NCBI GenBank assembly: GCA_004353515.1
Contig: SMNZ01000001.1
Span: 1,399,792-1,463,791 of the forward strand
Origin: Alteromonadaceae bacterium M269
Lineage (GTDB): Bacteria > Pseudomonadota > Gammaproteobacteria > Enterobacterales > Alteromonadaceae
Length of the DNA: 64,000 nt
Direction: 5' to 3'
In this document: in pieces, positions 18,911 to 26,522 of the stretch
Numbering within the stretch: the first letter of the stretch is position 1
Layout: every line of letters starts with the position of its first letter
Position numbers and translations under genes: made by a program
Notes under the pieces: model-generated
Database searches by the model: none
The model's input: only the letters and a program-made list of their open reading frames with translations
Told to the model about the DNA's origin: nothing

Positions 18911-19258
18911 ATCAGCTCCATTTCAAACTTCTGTCGAACACAAAGCGATTCAATGTTAGCGGCGTACAAACAACATTCATTACAAACACCATTTATTAAA
19001 ACATACAACTCAGCGCATGCTTTCCTAATGACAGTGATCCTACCAGCTAATCTAACTCACAAACATTAGACGTATGGATAGTCATTATTCCATTATAAGC
19101 CATAATCTAACAACTCGAATGGGTATTGATCGTAACCATACAGCAACCCATCGTGTTTAGAATCTCATTAGGTAAATAATACACCCTTTTGATGGATTTG
19201 TAACTAGCCAATGGCAAGTTATAAGACCAGTCTACTAAGTAACTAGAAACTAAAGCAA
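18911..19258. other. 348-base intergenic region without recognisable gene
   Basis: AT-rich spacer between two minus-strand membrane-protein genes. It should hold the promoter of the 86-residue gene, but I see no well-spaced -35/-10 pair, repeat or RNA structure that I would defend. Confidence 0.5.
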
Positions 19259-19780
19259 TTACTCATGCCATTTTGAGTAAGGGATATCTTTCTTCACAAT
19301 AAACTTGTAATAAAACATGATAAATAGGGGGAAATAGCCAATTGCAATAAACATAACATTCCCCGCATAAACTAACTCCCTGTAAAATATATTCGTAAGT
19401 CCGATATCTAAATAAACCCTATCGTACATTCTAATTAAGTAGGTAAATATTAAAATAACCGCAATTACTGACGAATAAGCTACTTGATCAACCCTTACAA
19501 ACCTAAGCTTTGCTAAAACTACGAGTACGAAAATATATAAAAACTCTGTAAACGCCCACTTTCCATACCGGAATAGGTTATTTGAATTGAACAGTTGCTG
19601 GAAAAAGCATGACGACGCAAAATTGGTCATGTAGAAAAAAGTTAAAATGGAAGAAAAGACTATGAGTTTTGGGCGTCGGGTCATAATACATAACCCGACT
19701 AAGATAATACACGCTAATATATTATAGCTTCCTAAAATTCTATTTGAAAGATCAGCAAGGCCTGCAAAGCACTCATGCAT
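19259..19780 (-). CDS. Unknown integral membrane protein
   Basis: 173 residues with about five hydrophobic segments, near residues 15-33, 39-55, 82-98, 102-119 and 140-161, and a Lys-rich C-terminal tail. No family recognised and no conserved polar motif in the membrane segments that would suggest a transporter. Codon use is more AT-rich than in neighbouring housekeeping genes, which may indicate an accessory origin. A 24-codon frame with a strong ribosome site lies upstream on the same strand, 74 bases before this start. Confidence 0.6.
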   Translation of the reverse strand: MHECFAGLADLSNRILGSYNILACIILVGLCIMTRRPKLIVFSSILTFFYMTNFASSCFFQQLFNSNNLFRYGKWAFTEFLYIFVLVVLAKLRFVRVDQVAYSSVIAVILIFTYLIRMYDRVYLDIGLTNIFYRELVYAGNVMFIAIGYFPLFIMFYYKFIVKKDIPYSKWHE

Positions 19781-19854
19781 AAAAAGAACTTCCTTAGAAT
19801 CTGAACTTAGTATTGAATATCATTATACAACGGCAATCTCTATATTAATTTGAC

Positions 19855-19929
19855 TTAACGACCACCAATGTCTGGTGGATTATCGTCATTTTGCTCATCA
19901 CCTTCACCAGGCACTATATAATCTCTCAT
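19855..19929 (-). CDS. Putative small ORF, 24-residue acidic peptide
   Basis: Frame MRDYIVPGEGDEQNDD followed by NPPDIGGR and stop. It is preceded by AAGGAT six bases before the ATG, a better ribosome site than many annotated genes here. The peptide is strongly acidic and Gly/Pro-rich, with no signal sequence or membrane segment. A perfect hairpin (19965-19983) sits in its presumed 5' leader and an unknown membrane protein gene follows on the same strand. It may be a real small protein, a leader peptide or chance; no function can be assigned. Confidence 0.45.
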   Translation of the reverse strand: MRDYIVPGEGDEQNDDNPPDIGGR

Positions 19930-19964
19930 ATCGTAATCCTTTTTTTAAAAAGTTTCATTTAATC

Positions 19965-19983
19965 GCGCTGGTAGAACCAGCGC
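19965..19983 (-). other. Perfect 8-bp hairpin in the leader of the 24-codon ORF
   Basis: GCGCTGGT (19965-19972) and ACCAGCGC (19976-19983) with a 3-base loop, 35 bases upstream of the small ORF start on the minus strand. No immediate T run follows, so it is more likely an mRNA leader structure or protein-binding palindrome than a terminator. A TTGACA box (minus strand, 20018-20013) lies upstream, but its -10 partner is poor. Confidence 0.45.
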
Positions 19984-20252
19984 ATAAAGAGTGTGCTTTT
20001 TGCGACACAATCTGTCAATAAAATTAGCTGAATCAAGCGAATAACCTAGGCTTTACGGATATTTTTTGTTCCCACGCCGCGCAATTTCTGACCTCAAGGT
20101 AATAAATTGGTACAGAAAGTTAGCCCCAATATTATGTCTCCAAAAGAAGACACTACATACAAAAAATATCCATAGGAAATTGCAAGAACAGCCTCTGATA
20201 ATGATAGGATCAAAGTATTAATCAATCATGAATATTACTTACAGGTAGAGTT

Positions 20253-20555
20253 ATGTGGTACGTTATTTTTTCTCAGGATATTGAGAATAGTTTGTCATTG
20301 AGAATGGAAGCGCGCCCTGCCCATGTCGCACGCTTAAAAGAATTACAAGAGCAAGGCCGTTTGCTTGTTGCAGGTCCATGTCCTGCTATAGACAGTGAAG
20401 ATCCTGGTGATGCAGGCTTTACAGGTTCTGTAGTAATTGCTGAGTTTGATAGCTTAGAAGGCGCTCAGAAATGGGCAGATGCAGACCCTTATATTGCTGC
20501 AGGAGTTTATCAAAGTAGCATTGTAAAACCTTATAAAAAGGTTCTGCCAGCTTAA
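20253..20555 (+). CDS. yciI: YciI-like protein
   Basis: 100 residues, a complete single-domain YCII protein: N-terminal [13 protein letters not shown], then [25 protein letters not shown] and the Asp-containing DPYIAAGVY. The conserved His and Asp of the YCII fold are present (RPAH and ADADP). YCII proteins are dimeric ferredoxin-like folds; E. coli YciI is uncharacterised and also encoded near the trp region. The gene lies alone, convergent with the HD-GYP gene, with stop codons about ten bases apart. Confidence 0.88.
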   Translation: MWYVIFSQDIENSLSLRMEARPAHVARLKELQEQGRLLVAGPCPAIDSEDPGDAGFTGSVVIAEFDSLEGAQKWADADPYIAAGVYQSSIVKPYKKVLPA

Positions 20556-20565
20556 TGTGTTGTTA

Positions 20566-21738
20566 CTAAGCGACAGCCTGCGTAAAGAATTTTTGAAAAT
20601 CGATTTTGTAGTCTTCCGCTTTAATCACTTCTTCAATCTCTTCTTTACAATGGCTGGCTGCTAAATTGATATCTCGGCTCGCTAGATAGTGCCGGTTCTT
20701 TGCACAGTAAAAGATTTTAACTTCAGGCTCCAAAGGCTTAGCTTGATTCACTTTAGTCACCAACCCAACTTTCTGGCTCTTCATCTTCACCAAGGTTCCG
20801 GCAGGATATAGACCGATACACTGAATAAACTTACGCACTAGATCGCCATCAAAGTGCACACCACTCTCTCGCATAAGAATCTTCATGGCTTTCATTGATG
20901 GCATACCCTTTTTGTATACCCGTTCTGCGGTCATTGCATCGTAGCAATCAACAATAGAAATCATTCGGCCATACATGCCAATTTCATCATCTCTCAATTT
21001 GTTGGGATAACCGGTGCCATCGATTTTCTCATGATGCTGCATAACAGTTTCAAGGATGGAAGGTTCTAGGTCATCAAACTGGGAAAGGTAGTCGCCACCG
21101 TAATTCACATGATTACGCATAATGACAAACTCATCATCGGTCAACTTACCTGGTTTATGTAAAATTTCATCAGGCACTTTAATCTTGCCGATATCGTGAA
21201 TAACACCTGCAAAGGCTAATTTCTGGATTTTGGCTTTATCAAACCCAAGATAAGTTGCGAATGTGGCGAGCATAATGCCAACATTAATAGAGTGCTCTAA
21301 CAAATAGCTATCTTTCTCTCGAATACTCGTTAAACACAATAAAGCGTTAGAGTTCCGCTCCAACGAATCCACCAACTTATTAGACATCGCTTCAACCTGT
21401 TTAACATCAATAGCGATTTCACGGTCAACGGCGTTAAGAAGTTTCTTTTGGAATGATTTGGCTTGTTGATATAAGCCTGTTGCTCTAGAAAGTTCGTTAT
21501 CAAAAGAGATGGGCTTTTGCTTTTCAGACTTTTCTTTATTTTCAGATTCTGTCTTTGCGACGAGCGTTTTGCTCGTGTCGATTTCTACTTCGAGGATTCC
21601 TTTTGCAATAAGTCCTTTCATAGCGGCTTCGGTTTTAATCCAACCAGCCATCGTCAGATTCATATTGCCAGTTTGCTTTACGAACCTAGTGACATACATG
21701 CCAATTTCGAGCTTACTACTTTTTATTGTCCTTAACAT
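20566..21738 (-). CDS. HD-GYP domain cyclic-di-GMP phosphodiesterase
   Basis: 390 residues. Residues 1-130 match the DUF3391 region found before many HD-GYP domains (IKSSKLEIGMYVTRF at the start). The HD-GYP domain carries HDIGKIKVPDE with the metal-binding His181-Asp182, HHEKIDGTGYPNKL with the GYP motif at 243-245, and DCYDAMTAERVY. All expected metal ligands seem present, so hydrolysis of cyclic-di-GMP is likely. No sensory or membrane domain is visible. It is monocistronic and regulates lifestyle switching by inference only. Confidence 0.92.
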   Translation of the reverse strand: MLRTIKSSKLEIGMYVTRFVKQTGNMNLTMAGWIKTEAAMKGLIAKGILEVEIDTSKTLVAKTESENKEKSEKQKPISFDNELSRATGLYQQAKSFQKKLLNAVDREIAIDVKQVEAMSNKLVDSLERNSNALLCLTSIREKDSYLLEHSINVGIMLATFATYLGFDKAKIQKLAFAGVIHDIGKIKVPDEILHKPGKLTDDEFVIMRNHVNYGGDYLSQFDDLEPSILETVMQHHEKIDGTGYPNKLRDDEIGMYGRMISIVDCYDAMTAERVYKKGMPSMKAMKILMRESGVHFDGDLVRKFIQCIGLYPAGTLVKMKSQKVGLVTKVNQAKPLEPEVKIFYCAKNRHYLASRDINLAASHCKEEIEEVIKAEDYKIDFQKFFTQAVA

Positions 21739-21816
21739 AGAAACGACTTATTCATGACCCACTTCAGCGGATTTTTTTATAGTATCCCTCTAGATTAAAC
21801 AAATTAGTCATGGTTC

Positions 21817-22617
21817 TCAATTAGCTTGCGGTATTTTGTTAATAAGGCGCTCATTCATATCGCTCATCACTTGGCGAGTAAAGTCCCCCGACCTGTCTTC
21901 TTCCATCAGGTTTTCGATATAAGCTTTGTACTCTTCGATCTCAACCAGCTCAAGGTTAACGCGTATGGTTTTAAAAACTTTTGGGAATCGGTTAACACCT
22001 GGCTTTTGAATATGGTGCAACCCACCACTATAGACAAAAAGGATTTTTCCATGCTCTATATTTTGCAGAATATCAGCCACGCCGCCTCTAACGCGCATGG
22101 TTCTGCCAAACTTATCTAATCCATTTGCACGCTTCATACGTCCTTCGGGCAAAATGGCAGCAACAGTGTCATCATTCACACGATCCAAAAACTGAGACCA
22201 GCTATCATCTTTTTTACGAGTAATAGGTATAGCTCCTGGCAGAATTAACTTAAGCAGCTTCCCTGTTAACGGGCGCTGCATAGTCACATCTGCTCCAGGC
22301 ACAATGAGCCTTCGAGCCAACAACCAAACATAGCGCCATGAAGCAAAGCGAATGAAAACAGGTTCAAATAAGCTCGTGTGATTAAGCAGAACCATCAACT
22401 TCACGTCTTTCAGTTCGCTTTTTTGAGCGTCACTTAACCACTTTTCTTCCCCTCGGTAAAAGATATGACACAACACTTTTATGAGTGCGAAAGAAATAAA
22501 ACTCGTGATATACCTCAAAGCCTGCCCTAGTACCATAGAAAAATTGGGCCGAATTATACTAGAGCGTGTTGCTCTTTGCTGTACAGTTTTGCAACGAATT
22601 ATTTGTTGTTTAGACAA
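21817..22617 (-). CDS. Lysophospholipid acyltransferase (PlsC/LPLAT) family protein
   Basis: Up to 266 residues. One hydrophobic segment near residues 30-48 is followed by the acyltransferase block NHTSLFEPVF, where the usual HxxxxD has Glu in place of Asp, and by ILPEGRMKR, the EGR substrate-phosphate motif. PlsC-type enzymes acylate lysophosphatidic acid, but this divergent subgroup could use another acceptor. The start is uncertain: the long frame uses TTG at 22617, and an ATG at 22536 would give a 239-residue protein; neither has a strong ribosome site. Monocistronic. Confidence 0.75.
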   Translation of the reverse strand: MSKQQIIRCKTVQQRATRSSIIRPNFSMVLGQALRYITSFISFALIKVLCHIFYRGEEKWLSDAQKSELKDVKLMVLLNHTSLFEPVFIRFASWRYVWLLARRLIVPGADVTMQRPLTGKLLKLILPGAIPITRKKDDSWSQFLDRVNDDTVAAILPEGRMKRANGLDKFGRTMRVRGGVADILQNIEHGKILFVYSGGLHHIQKPGVNRFPKVFKTIRVNLELVEIEEYKAYIENLMEEDRSGDFTRQVMSDMNERLINKIPQAN

Positions 22618-22982
22618 AGAAGGGGCTGCGCAATTTAGTCACCTCGGCTCTGGCGTCCTGCTTCGCTCTAACTCATGCATCCATGCAATCGTAAATAAGA
22701 AAGCTCTAAAGGAACGAACAATTCCTATGCTCTTTATTCAACTGTTACAATTACGATGGTACGTATAGCTCAACGAACAACAGCAGTACAGTAGCTTTTG
22801 TTAACAACGACTGAGTTCAGTTGGGATTCAGGCTTACCGACATAATCTAAGCAAGAGTAGAACTTATGCAGCCTTTTAATTAATATGATGGCAATATGAT
22901 AGAGATTTCTACAAAACACTAAGGCTCAGTAGCCGGTAGCCAGAAGCAATAAGGTAGTTTTAGTGAGACTTTACGTTCCAAT
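22618..22982. other. 365-base intergenic region before the PepSY/two-component operon
   Basis: It contains the start regions of two divergent units. I find no convincing gene, RNA or repeat; frames crossing it are short and lack ribosome sites. Confidence 0.5.
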
Positions 22983-23303
22983 ATGAAGCTTTTTTCCAGT
23001 TTAACCCGTTCTAATACTTATAGAAAAATAGCATCTATTCTCTTTGCTATTGTCCTATGTATCACGTTCCCTGCAACAGCAGCGCAATCTCAAAAGAAAG
23101 TCGAACAAAAACCTGAGATTAATAAAGCACAAGCTGCCCGAAAAGCTAAGCAAAAGGTCAATGGCCGGGTTTTAAGGGTTGAGCAAAACAAAAAGAGATA
23201 CCGTGTAAAAATGCTCAAAAAATCCGGCAGGGTTGTTTCTGTCGACGTTGATAAGCGCTCTGGAAAAGTGAGTGAAGCAAAAAAAAGTGGGAAAGAGAAT
23301 TAA
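22983..23303 (+). CDS. Secreted PepSY-domain protein
   Basis: 106 residues. Basic N-terminus and hydrophobic core (ASILFAIVLCITFPATAA) form a signal peptide cleaved near residue 34. The rest is a single PepSY-like unit: helix INKAQAARKAKQKVNG, then strand RVLRVEQ and VVSVDVDKRSGKV. It is extremely Lys/Arg-rich. Small PepSY proteins often precede PhoPQ-like two-component genes and may modulate the sensor in the periplasm. Its stop overlaps the regulator ATG (TAATG), so the three genes form one operon. Confidence 0.8.
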   Translation: MKLFSSLTRSNTYRKIASILFAIVLCITFPATAAQSQKKVEQKPEINKAQAARKAKQKVNGRVLRVEQNKKRYRVKMLKKSGRVVSVDVDKRSGKVSEAKKSGKEN

Positions 23304-23977
23304 TGCGTATTTTAGTTGTTGAAGATGATAGCCGTTTATTAACACAACTCGATATGTTGTTAAGACAAAATGGTTACAGTGTTGATCTAGCCGATGACGG
23401 CCAAAAAGCCGAGTTCTTACTCCAAGAATACCCTTACGATTTAGCTATTATTGATATTGGGCTACCTATTATTGACGGCTTAACCGTTGTACGTAATGCG
23501 CGTAAGAAAGACGTTTCATGTCCTTTTCTAATTTTGACAGCCAGAGATAGGTGGCAGGAAAAAGTTGAAGGCCTTGATGCTGGCGCAGACGACTACATGA
23601 CCAAACCTTTCCACAATGAAGAACTACTGGCTCGAGCTAAAGCACTGATTAGACGTTCCTCAGGCCAAGCCAATCCGTCCATTGAACGTGGACCAATTAA
23701 GCTGGACACGTTAGCAGATGAAGTAACGGTTAATGACGAATACGTTGAACTCACTGCATATGAATACAAAGTGCTTGAATACTTGTTGATGAACGAACAG
23801 AAAGTTGTCTCTAAGACCGAGTTAACTGAGCACATCTATGATCAAGACTTTGACTTAGACAGCAACGTTATCGAAGTCTTTGTCGGGCGTCTTCGTAAAA
23901 AATTAGATCCTGAGAATCAATATAAGCCGATAGAAACAGTACGCGGCAGAGGTTACAGAATAAATCGTAATCTATGA
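23303..23977 (+). CDS. OmpR/PhoP-family response regulator
   Basis: 224 residues. Receiver domain 1-115 with acidic pair Glu7-Asp8-Asp9, phospho-acceptor Asp51 (IIDIGLP) and Lys in MTKPF. The C-terminal winged helix (about 130-222) carries LTAYEYKVLEYLL and VIEVFVGRLRKKLD. DNA-binding regulator paired with the kinase that overlaps its 3' end. PhoP-like in length and sequence, but the magnesium/peptide response of PhoP cannot be assumed. Confidence 0.93.
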   Translation: MRILVVEDDSRLLTQLDMLLRQNGYSVDLADDGQKAEFLLQEYPYDLAIIDIGLPIIDGLTVVRNARKKDVSCPFLILTARDRWQEKVEGLDAGADDYMTKPFHNEELLARAKALIRRSSGQANPSIERGPIKLDTLADEVTVNDEYVELTAYEYKVLEYLLMNEQKVVSKTELTEHIYDQDFDLDSNVIEVFVGRLRKKLDPENQYKPIETVRGRGYRINRNL

Positions 23978-25290
23978 TGAAGCGTTCGTTAAAATTCAGG
24001 AGTTTTTTAGCGGCCGTTCTCGCGCTTATTATTTTTATCCCTTTAGCAGCCGTGGCATTGGAACGTGCCTTTGTTAATAACTTAACCCAATCCGTCCTTG
24101 AACAACTTCGCGTTCATAGCTTAACGCTCATCACCGAATTTGAGTTTGAGGACAATAACGTGATGATGCCGCAGTTTTTGTATAACGAAAAACTGAACAT
24201 GCCTGAGTCAGGGCTCTACGCTTATATTAGAACATCGCAATCGCAAGTCTGGCGTTCAGAGTCCAGTATCAGCACGGAAGCACCAACACTTCTAGACTCA
24301 CCTTTGACAGGTGAAGAAAGCTTCGATAGCAATGTAGACAGTGAAAACCCTTATTTTAAATACAGTTATACCGCTGAGTTTGAAGGACAAAACACTTACA
24401 TACCCGTTACCTTTCATCTATTCCAAAGTACAGATGAGTTTAATCAGCATCTTCAAGAATACAGATTAACGCTTTGGTACTGGCTAGGCATTGTCTCTTT
24501 ATTATTAATGGCTTTGCTTTTATTCAGTTTAAATACTGCATTGATGCCTATTAGCCAGTTGATTAAACAAATAAAACGCATAGAAAAAGGCGAGTTACAC
24601 GAAATACAACAGAGTTACCCAGAGGAGCTAGAACAACTCAAAACCAGCATAAATCATCTTTTAAAAGCTGAAATGCAGCAGAGACAACGCTACAAAAACG
24701 GTTTAGGCGATTTGGCTCATAGCCTAAAAACACCATTGGCGGTACTTAATAGCCAAGACAATATGCCAGAAGCCACCATTCAACCTTTGCAGCAGATTCA
24801 AAACAGTATTGCCAGACAACTGAAACGCTCTATCGGGGCAGATAGTGCTTGGCTTGCTCTACAACCGCTACATGAGATATCAACGCAAATCATCGGTGCG
24901 ATGAAAAAAGTTTACGCAGATAAATCATTGGATATCAGTCTTATTTGTGAAGAAAACATTCGTTTTCGTTGTGACAAAACTGATCTCATGGAAATGATGG
25001 GTAATATTTTGGATAACGCCTGTAAAGCAGCCAACAGCAAAATTCTTGTCACAGTATCACAACCCGCAGATTTGATGATTCAAGTAGAAGATGATGGCCC
25101 GGGTATATCTGAGGAAAATAAAGAGTTATTACTAAGCAGAGGCGCTAGATTAGACACCTATGCTGAAGGTCAAGGTATTGGTATGGCAGTAGTGAGTGAT
25201 TTAGTCAGTGCATACGCAGGTTCTTTAAATATCGAAAAAAGTGAACTTGGTGGCGCTAAAATTGTTGTCACCTTCTCACCTGAGCAATAG
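23974..25290 (+). CDS. PhoQ-like sensor histidine kinase
   Basis: 438 residues. Two membrane segments (about 10-30 and 168-188) enclose a periplasmic sensor of roughly 135 residues. A HAMP-like linker precedes the H-box LGDLAHSLKTPLAVL with phospho-His249. The ATP domain has N-box NILDNACKA and G1 DDGPGIS, then GQGIGMAVV. GDLAHSLKTPLAVL is the PhoQ-type H-box. Start ATG overlaps the regulator stop (ATGATGA); the next ATG one codon later is also possible. The cognate regulator is the gene before it and the PepSY protein is the likely periplasmic partner. Confidence 0.92.
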   Translation: MMKRSLKFRSFLAAVLALIIFIPLAAVALERAFVNNLTQSVLEQLRVHSLTLITEFEFEDNNVMMPQFLYNEKLNMPESGLYAYIRTSQSQVWRSESSISTEAPTLLDSPLTGEESFDSNVDSENPYFKYSYTAEFEGQNTYIPVTFHLFQSTDEFNQHLQEYRLTLWYWLGIVSLLLMALLLFSLNTALMPISQLIKQIKRIEKGELHEIQQSYPEELEQLKTSINHLLKAEMQQRQRYKNGLGDLAHSLKTPLAVLNSQDNMPEATIQPLQQIQNSIARQLKRSIGADSAWLALQPLHEISTQIIGAMKKVYADKSLDISLICEENIRFRCDKTDLMEMMGNILDNACKAANSKILVTVSQPADLMIQVEDDGPGISEENKELLLSRGARLDTYAEGQGIGMAVVSDLVSAYAGSLNIEKSELGGAKIVVTFSPEQ

Positions 25291-25411
25291 TTTCAATACT
25301 CATAATTATTCGTACTGTTTATTTTTAAATCACTCTTTGACTTAAAAAGATTATTTTTTGCACGTTATCTCAATAATTTTTATCTTGTTAAAACAAAATG
25401 CAAATTTACGG

Positions 25412-25439
25412 TTGACACCAACAAGAGCATACCTATAAT
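25412..25439 (+). promoter_or_regulatory. Consensus sigma-70 promoter of the tRNA-Val genes
   Basis: TTGACA (25412-25417), a 16-base spacer and TATAAT (25434-25439), followed by a GC-rich discriminator (GCGCTCC) as in stringently controlled stable-RNA promoters. The first tRNA starts about 50 bases downstream. Confidence 0.88.
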
Positions 25440-25489
25440 AGCGCTCCACTTGCTTAGGGAGCTTCTCTAAACAAGACATAAAGATAGAT

Positions 25490-25565
25490 GGACGCTTAGC
25501 TCAGTTGGGAGAGCATCGCCCTTACAAGGCGAGGGTCACTGGTTCAAGCCCAGTAGCGTCCACCA
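25490..25565 (+). tRNA. tRNA-Val(UAC), copy 1
   Basis: 76 bases including encoded CCA. The acceptor stem GGACGCT pairs with AGCGTCC; the anticodon loop CTTACAA gives anticodon TAC, for Val GUA/GUG codons; T arm GGTTCAAGCC. Strongly similar to E. coli tRNA-Val in the D arm and anticodon arm. Confidence 0.97.
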
Positions 25566-25587
25566 CTTATCTTTAGCTTCAAAAAAT

Positions 25588-25663
25588 GGACGCTTAGCTC
25601 AGTTGGGAGAGCATCGCCCTTACAAGGCGAGGGTCACTGGTTCAAGCCCAGTAGCGTCCACCA
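25588..25663 (+). tRNA. tRNA-Val(UAC), copy 2
   Basis: Identical in all 76 bases to the copy 22 bases upstream, including CCA. The two are presumably processed from one precursor. Confidence 0.97.
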
Positions 25664-25684
25664 TATCTTTTCGAATATTTAATT

Positions 25685-25748
25685 GTTAGCGATGATTGTT
25701 GCCGCTTTTTCAAGAGATAAGGCGAGTGATTTAAGCCCATTAACGTCC
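25685..25748 (+). pseudogene. Decayed third tRNA-Val copy
   Basis: Twenty-one bases after the second gene. AAGGCGAG, then TTTAAGCCCATTAACGTCC, match AAGGCGAG and TTCAAGCCCAGTAGCGTCC of the intact genes, with a short deletion between them. The 5' half (GTTAGCGATGATTG) is only loosely alignable. Acceptor and T stems are broken and no CCA remains, so it is not functional. Confidence 0.65.
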
Positions 25749-25953
25749 TCTCTTCTATACCATTGACTCAATTATATATTTTAAAACCACTAAAGATTTT
25801 TATTTTCATCAGCTTAACAACTATTTGAAATACATAAATATTTTGGCTCAAGTCCGGAATAGAATTTTGTATCGGCTAACGAGAAAGCCGAGAATCTGCA
25901 ATTTATTTACATACATTCTGTAATAATCTCTTTTTCCAATCGTCATAGTTAGT

Positions 25954-26502
25954 ATGGGAGAACATGCTATCACTTTGATTACCGATTCTCAGACAGGTGA
26001 GAACTACGCTGCGTCTGGCTTTGATGTGCTATTTACAGCTCATCATAGCACGGTGCTTCGCGCAGCTTACCGCGTTACTGGGAGCATGCAAGATGCAGAA
26101 GACGTACTGCAGACGGTTTTCTTGCGCCTGCTTAATCGTCGCGAAACTAGTGTCGACAGCACAAAACTTGAGAGCTATTTATGTCGCTCTGCGGTAAATG
26201 CTGGCATCGATCTTATTCGTTCACGCCAAAGAGCACCGACAGAGATGTTAATCGAAGATGAGCATCATTCGCCTTTTGGCTCTGCCGATGGCGAAACGCG
26301 ACAACGCGAGCTGAGAGAACGATTGCGACAAGCACTATTGACGATAGATCCACACTCGGCTGAAGTATTTGCTTTGCGCTTCTTTGAAGACTTTAGCAAT
26401 GCGGAAATTGCTGAGTTGATGGATTCTTCTCCTAAGACTATTGCAGTAACTGTGCATCGCGCACGAGAAAAGCTGCAACACCTAATTGGGCAAGATTGGT
26501 AA
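25954..26502 (+). CDS. ECF-type RNA polymerase sigma factor
   Basis: 182 residues. Region sigma-2 (about 25-90) has FDVLFTAHHSTVLRAAYRV and QDAEDVLQTVFLRLL. Region sigma-4 (about 125-178) has LRFFEDFSNAEIAELM, then SPKTIAVTVHRAREKL. There is no sigma-3 domain or C-terminal extension, so it is a minimal ECF factor. It is followed after 20 bases by a large anti-sigma/FecR fusion and then two ABC pairs, all co-directional. The natural reading is that it drives this operon under control of the next protein. No ECF promoter could be assigned confidently upstream. Confidence 0.92.
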   Translation: MGEHAITLITDSQTGENYAASGFDVLFTAHHSTVLRAAYRVTGSMQDAEDVLQTVFLRLLNRRETSVDSTKLESYLCRSAVNAGIDLIRSRQRAPTEMLIEDEHHSPFGSADGETRQRELRERLRQALLTIDPHSAEVFALRFFEDFSNAEIAELMDSSPKTIAVTVHRAREKLQHLIGQDW

Positions 26503-26522
26503 CTCAATAAAGGAGATATCCA

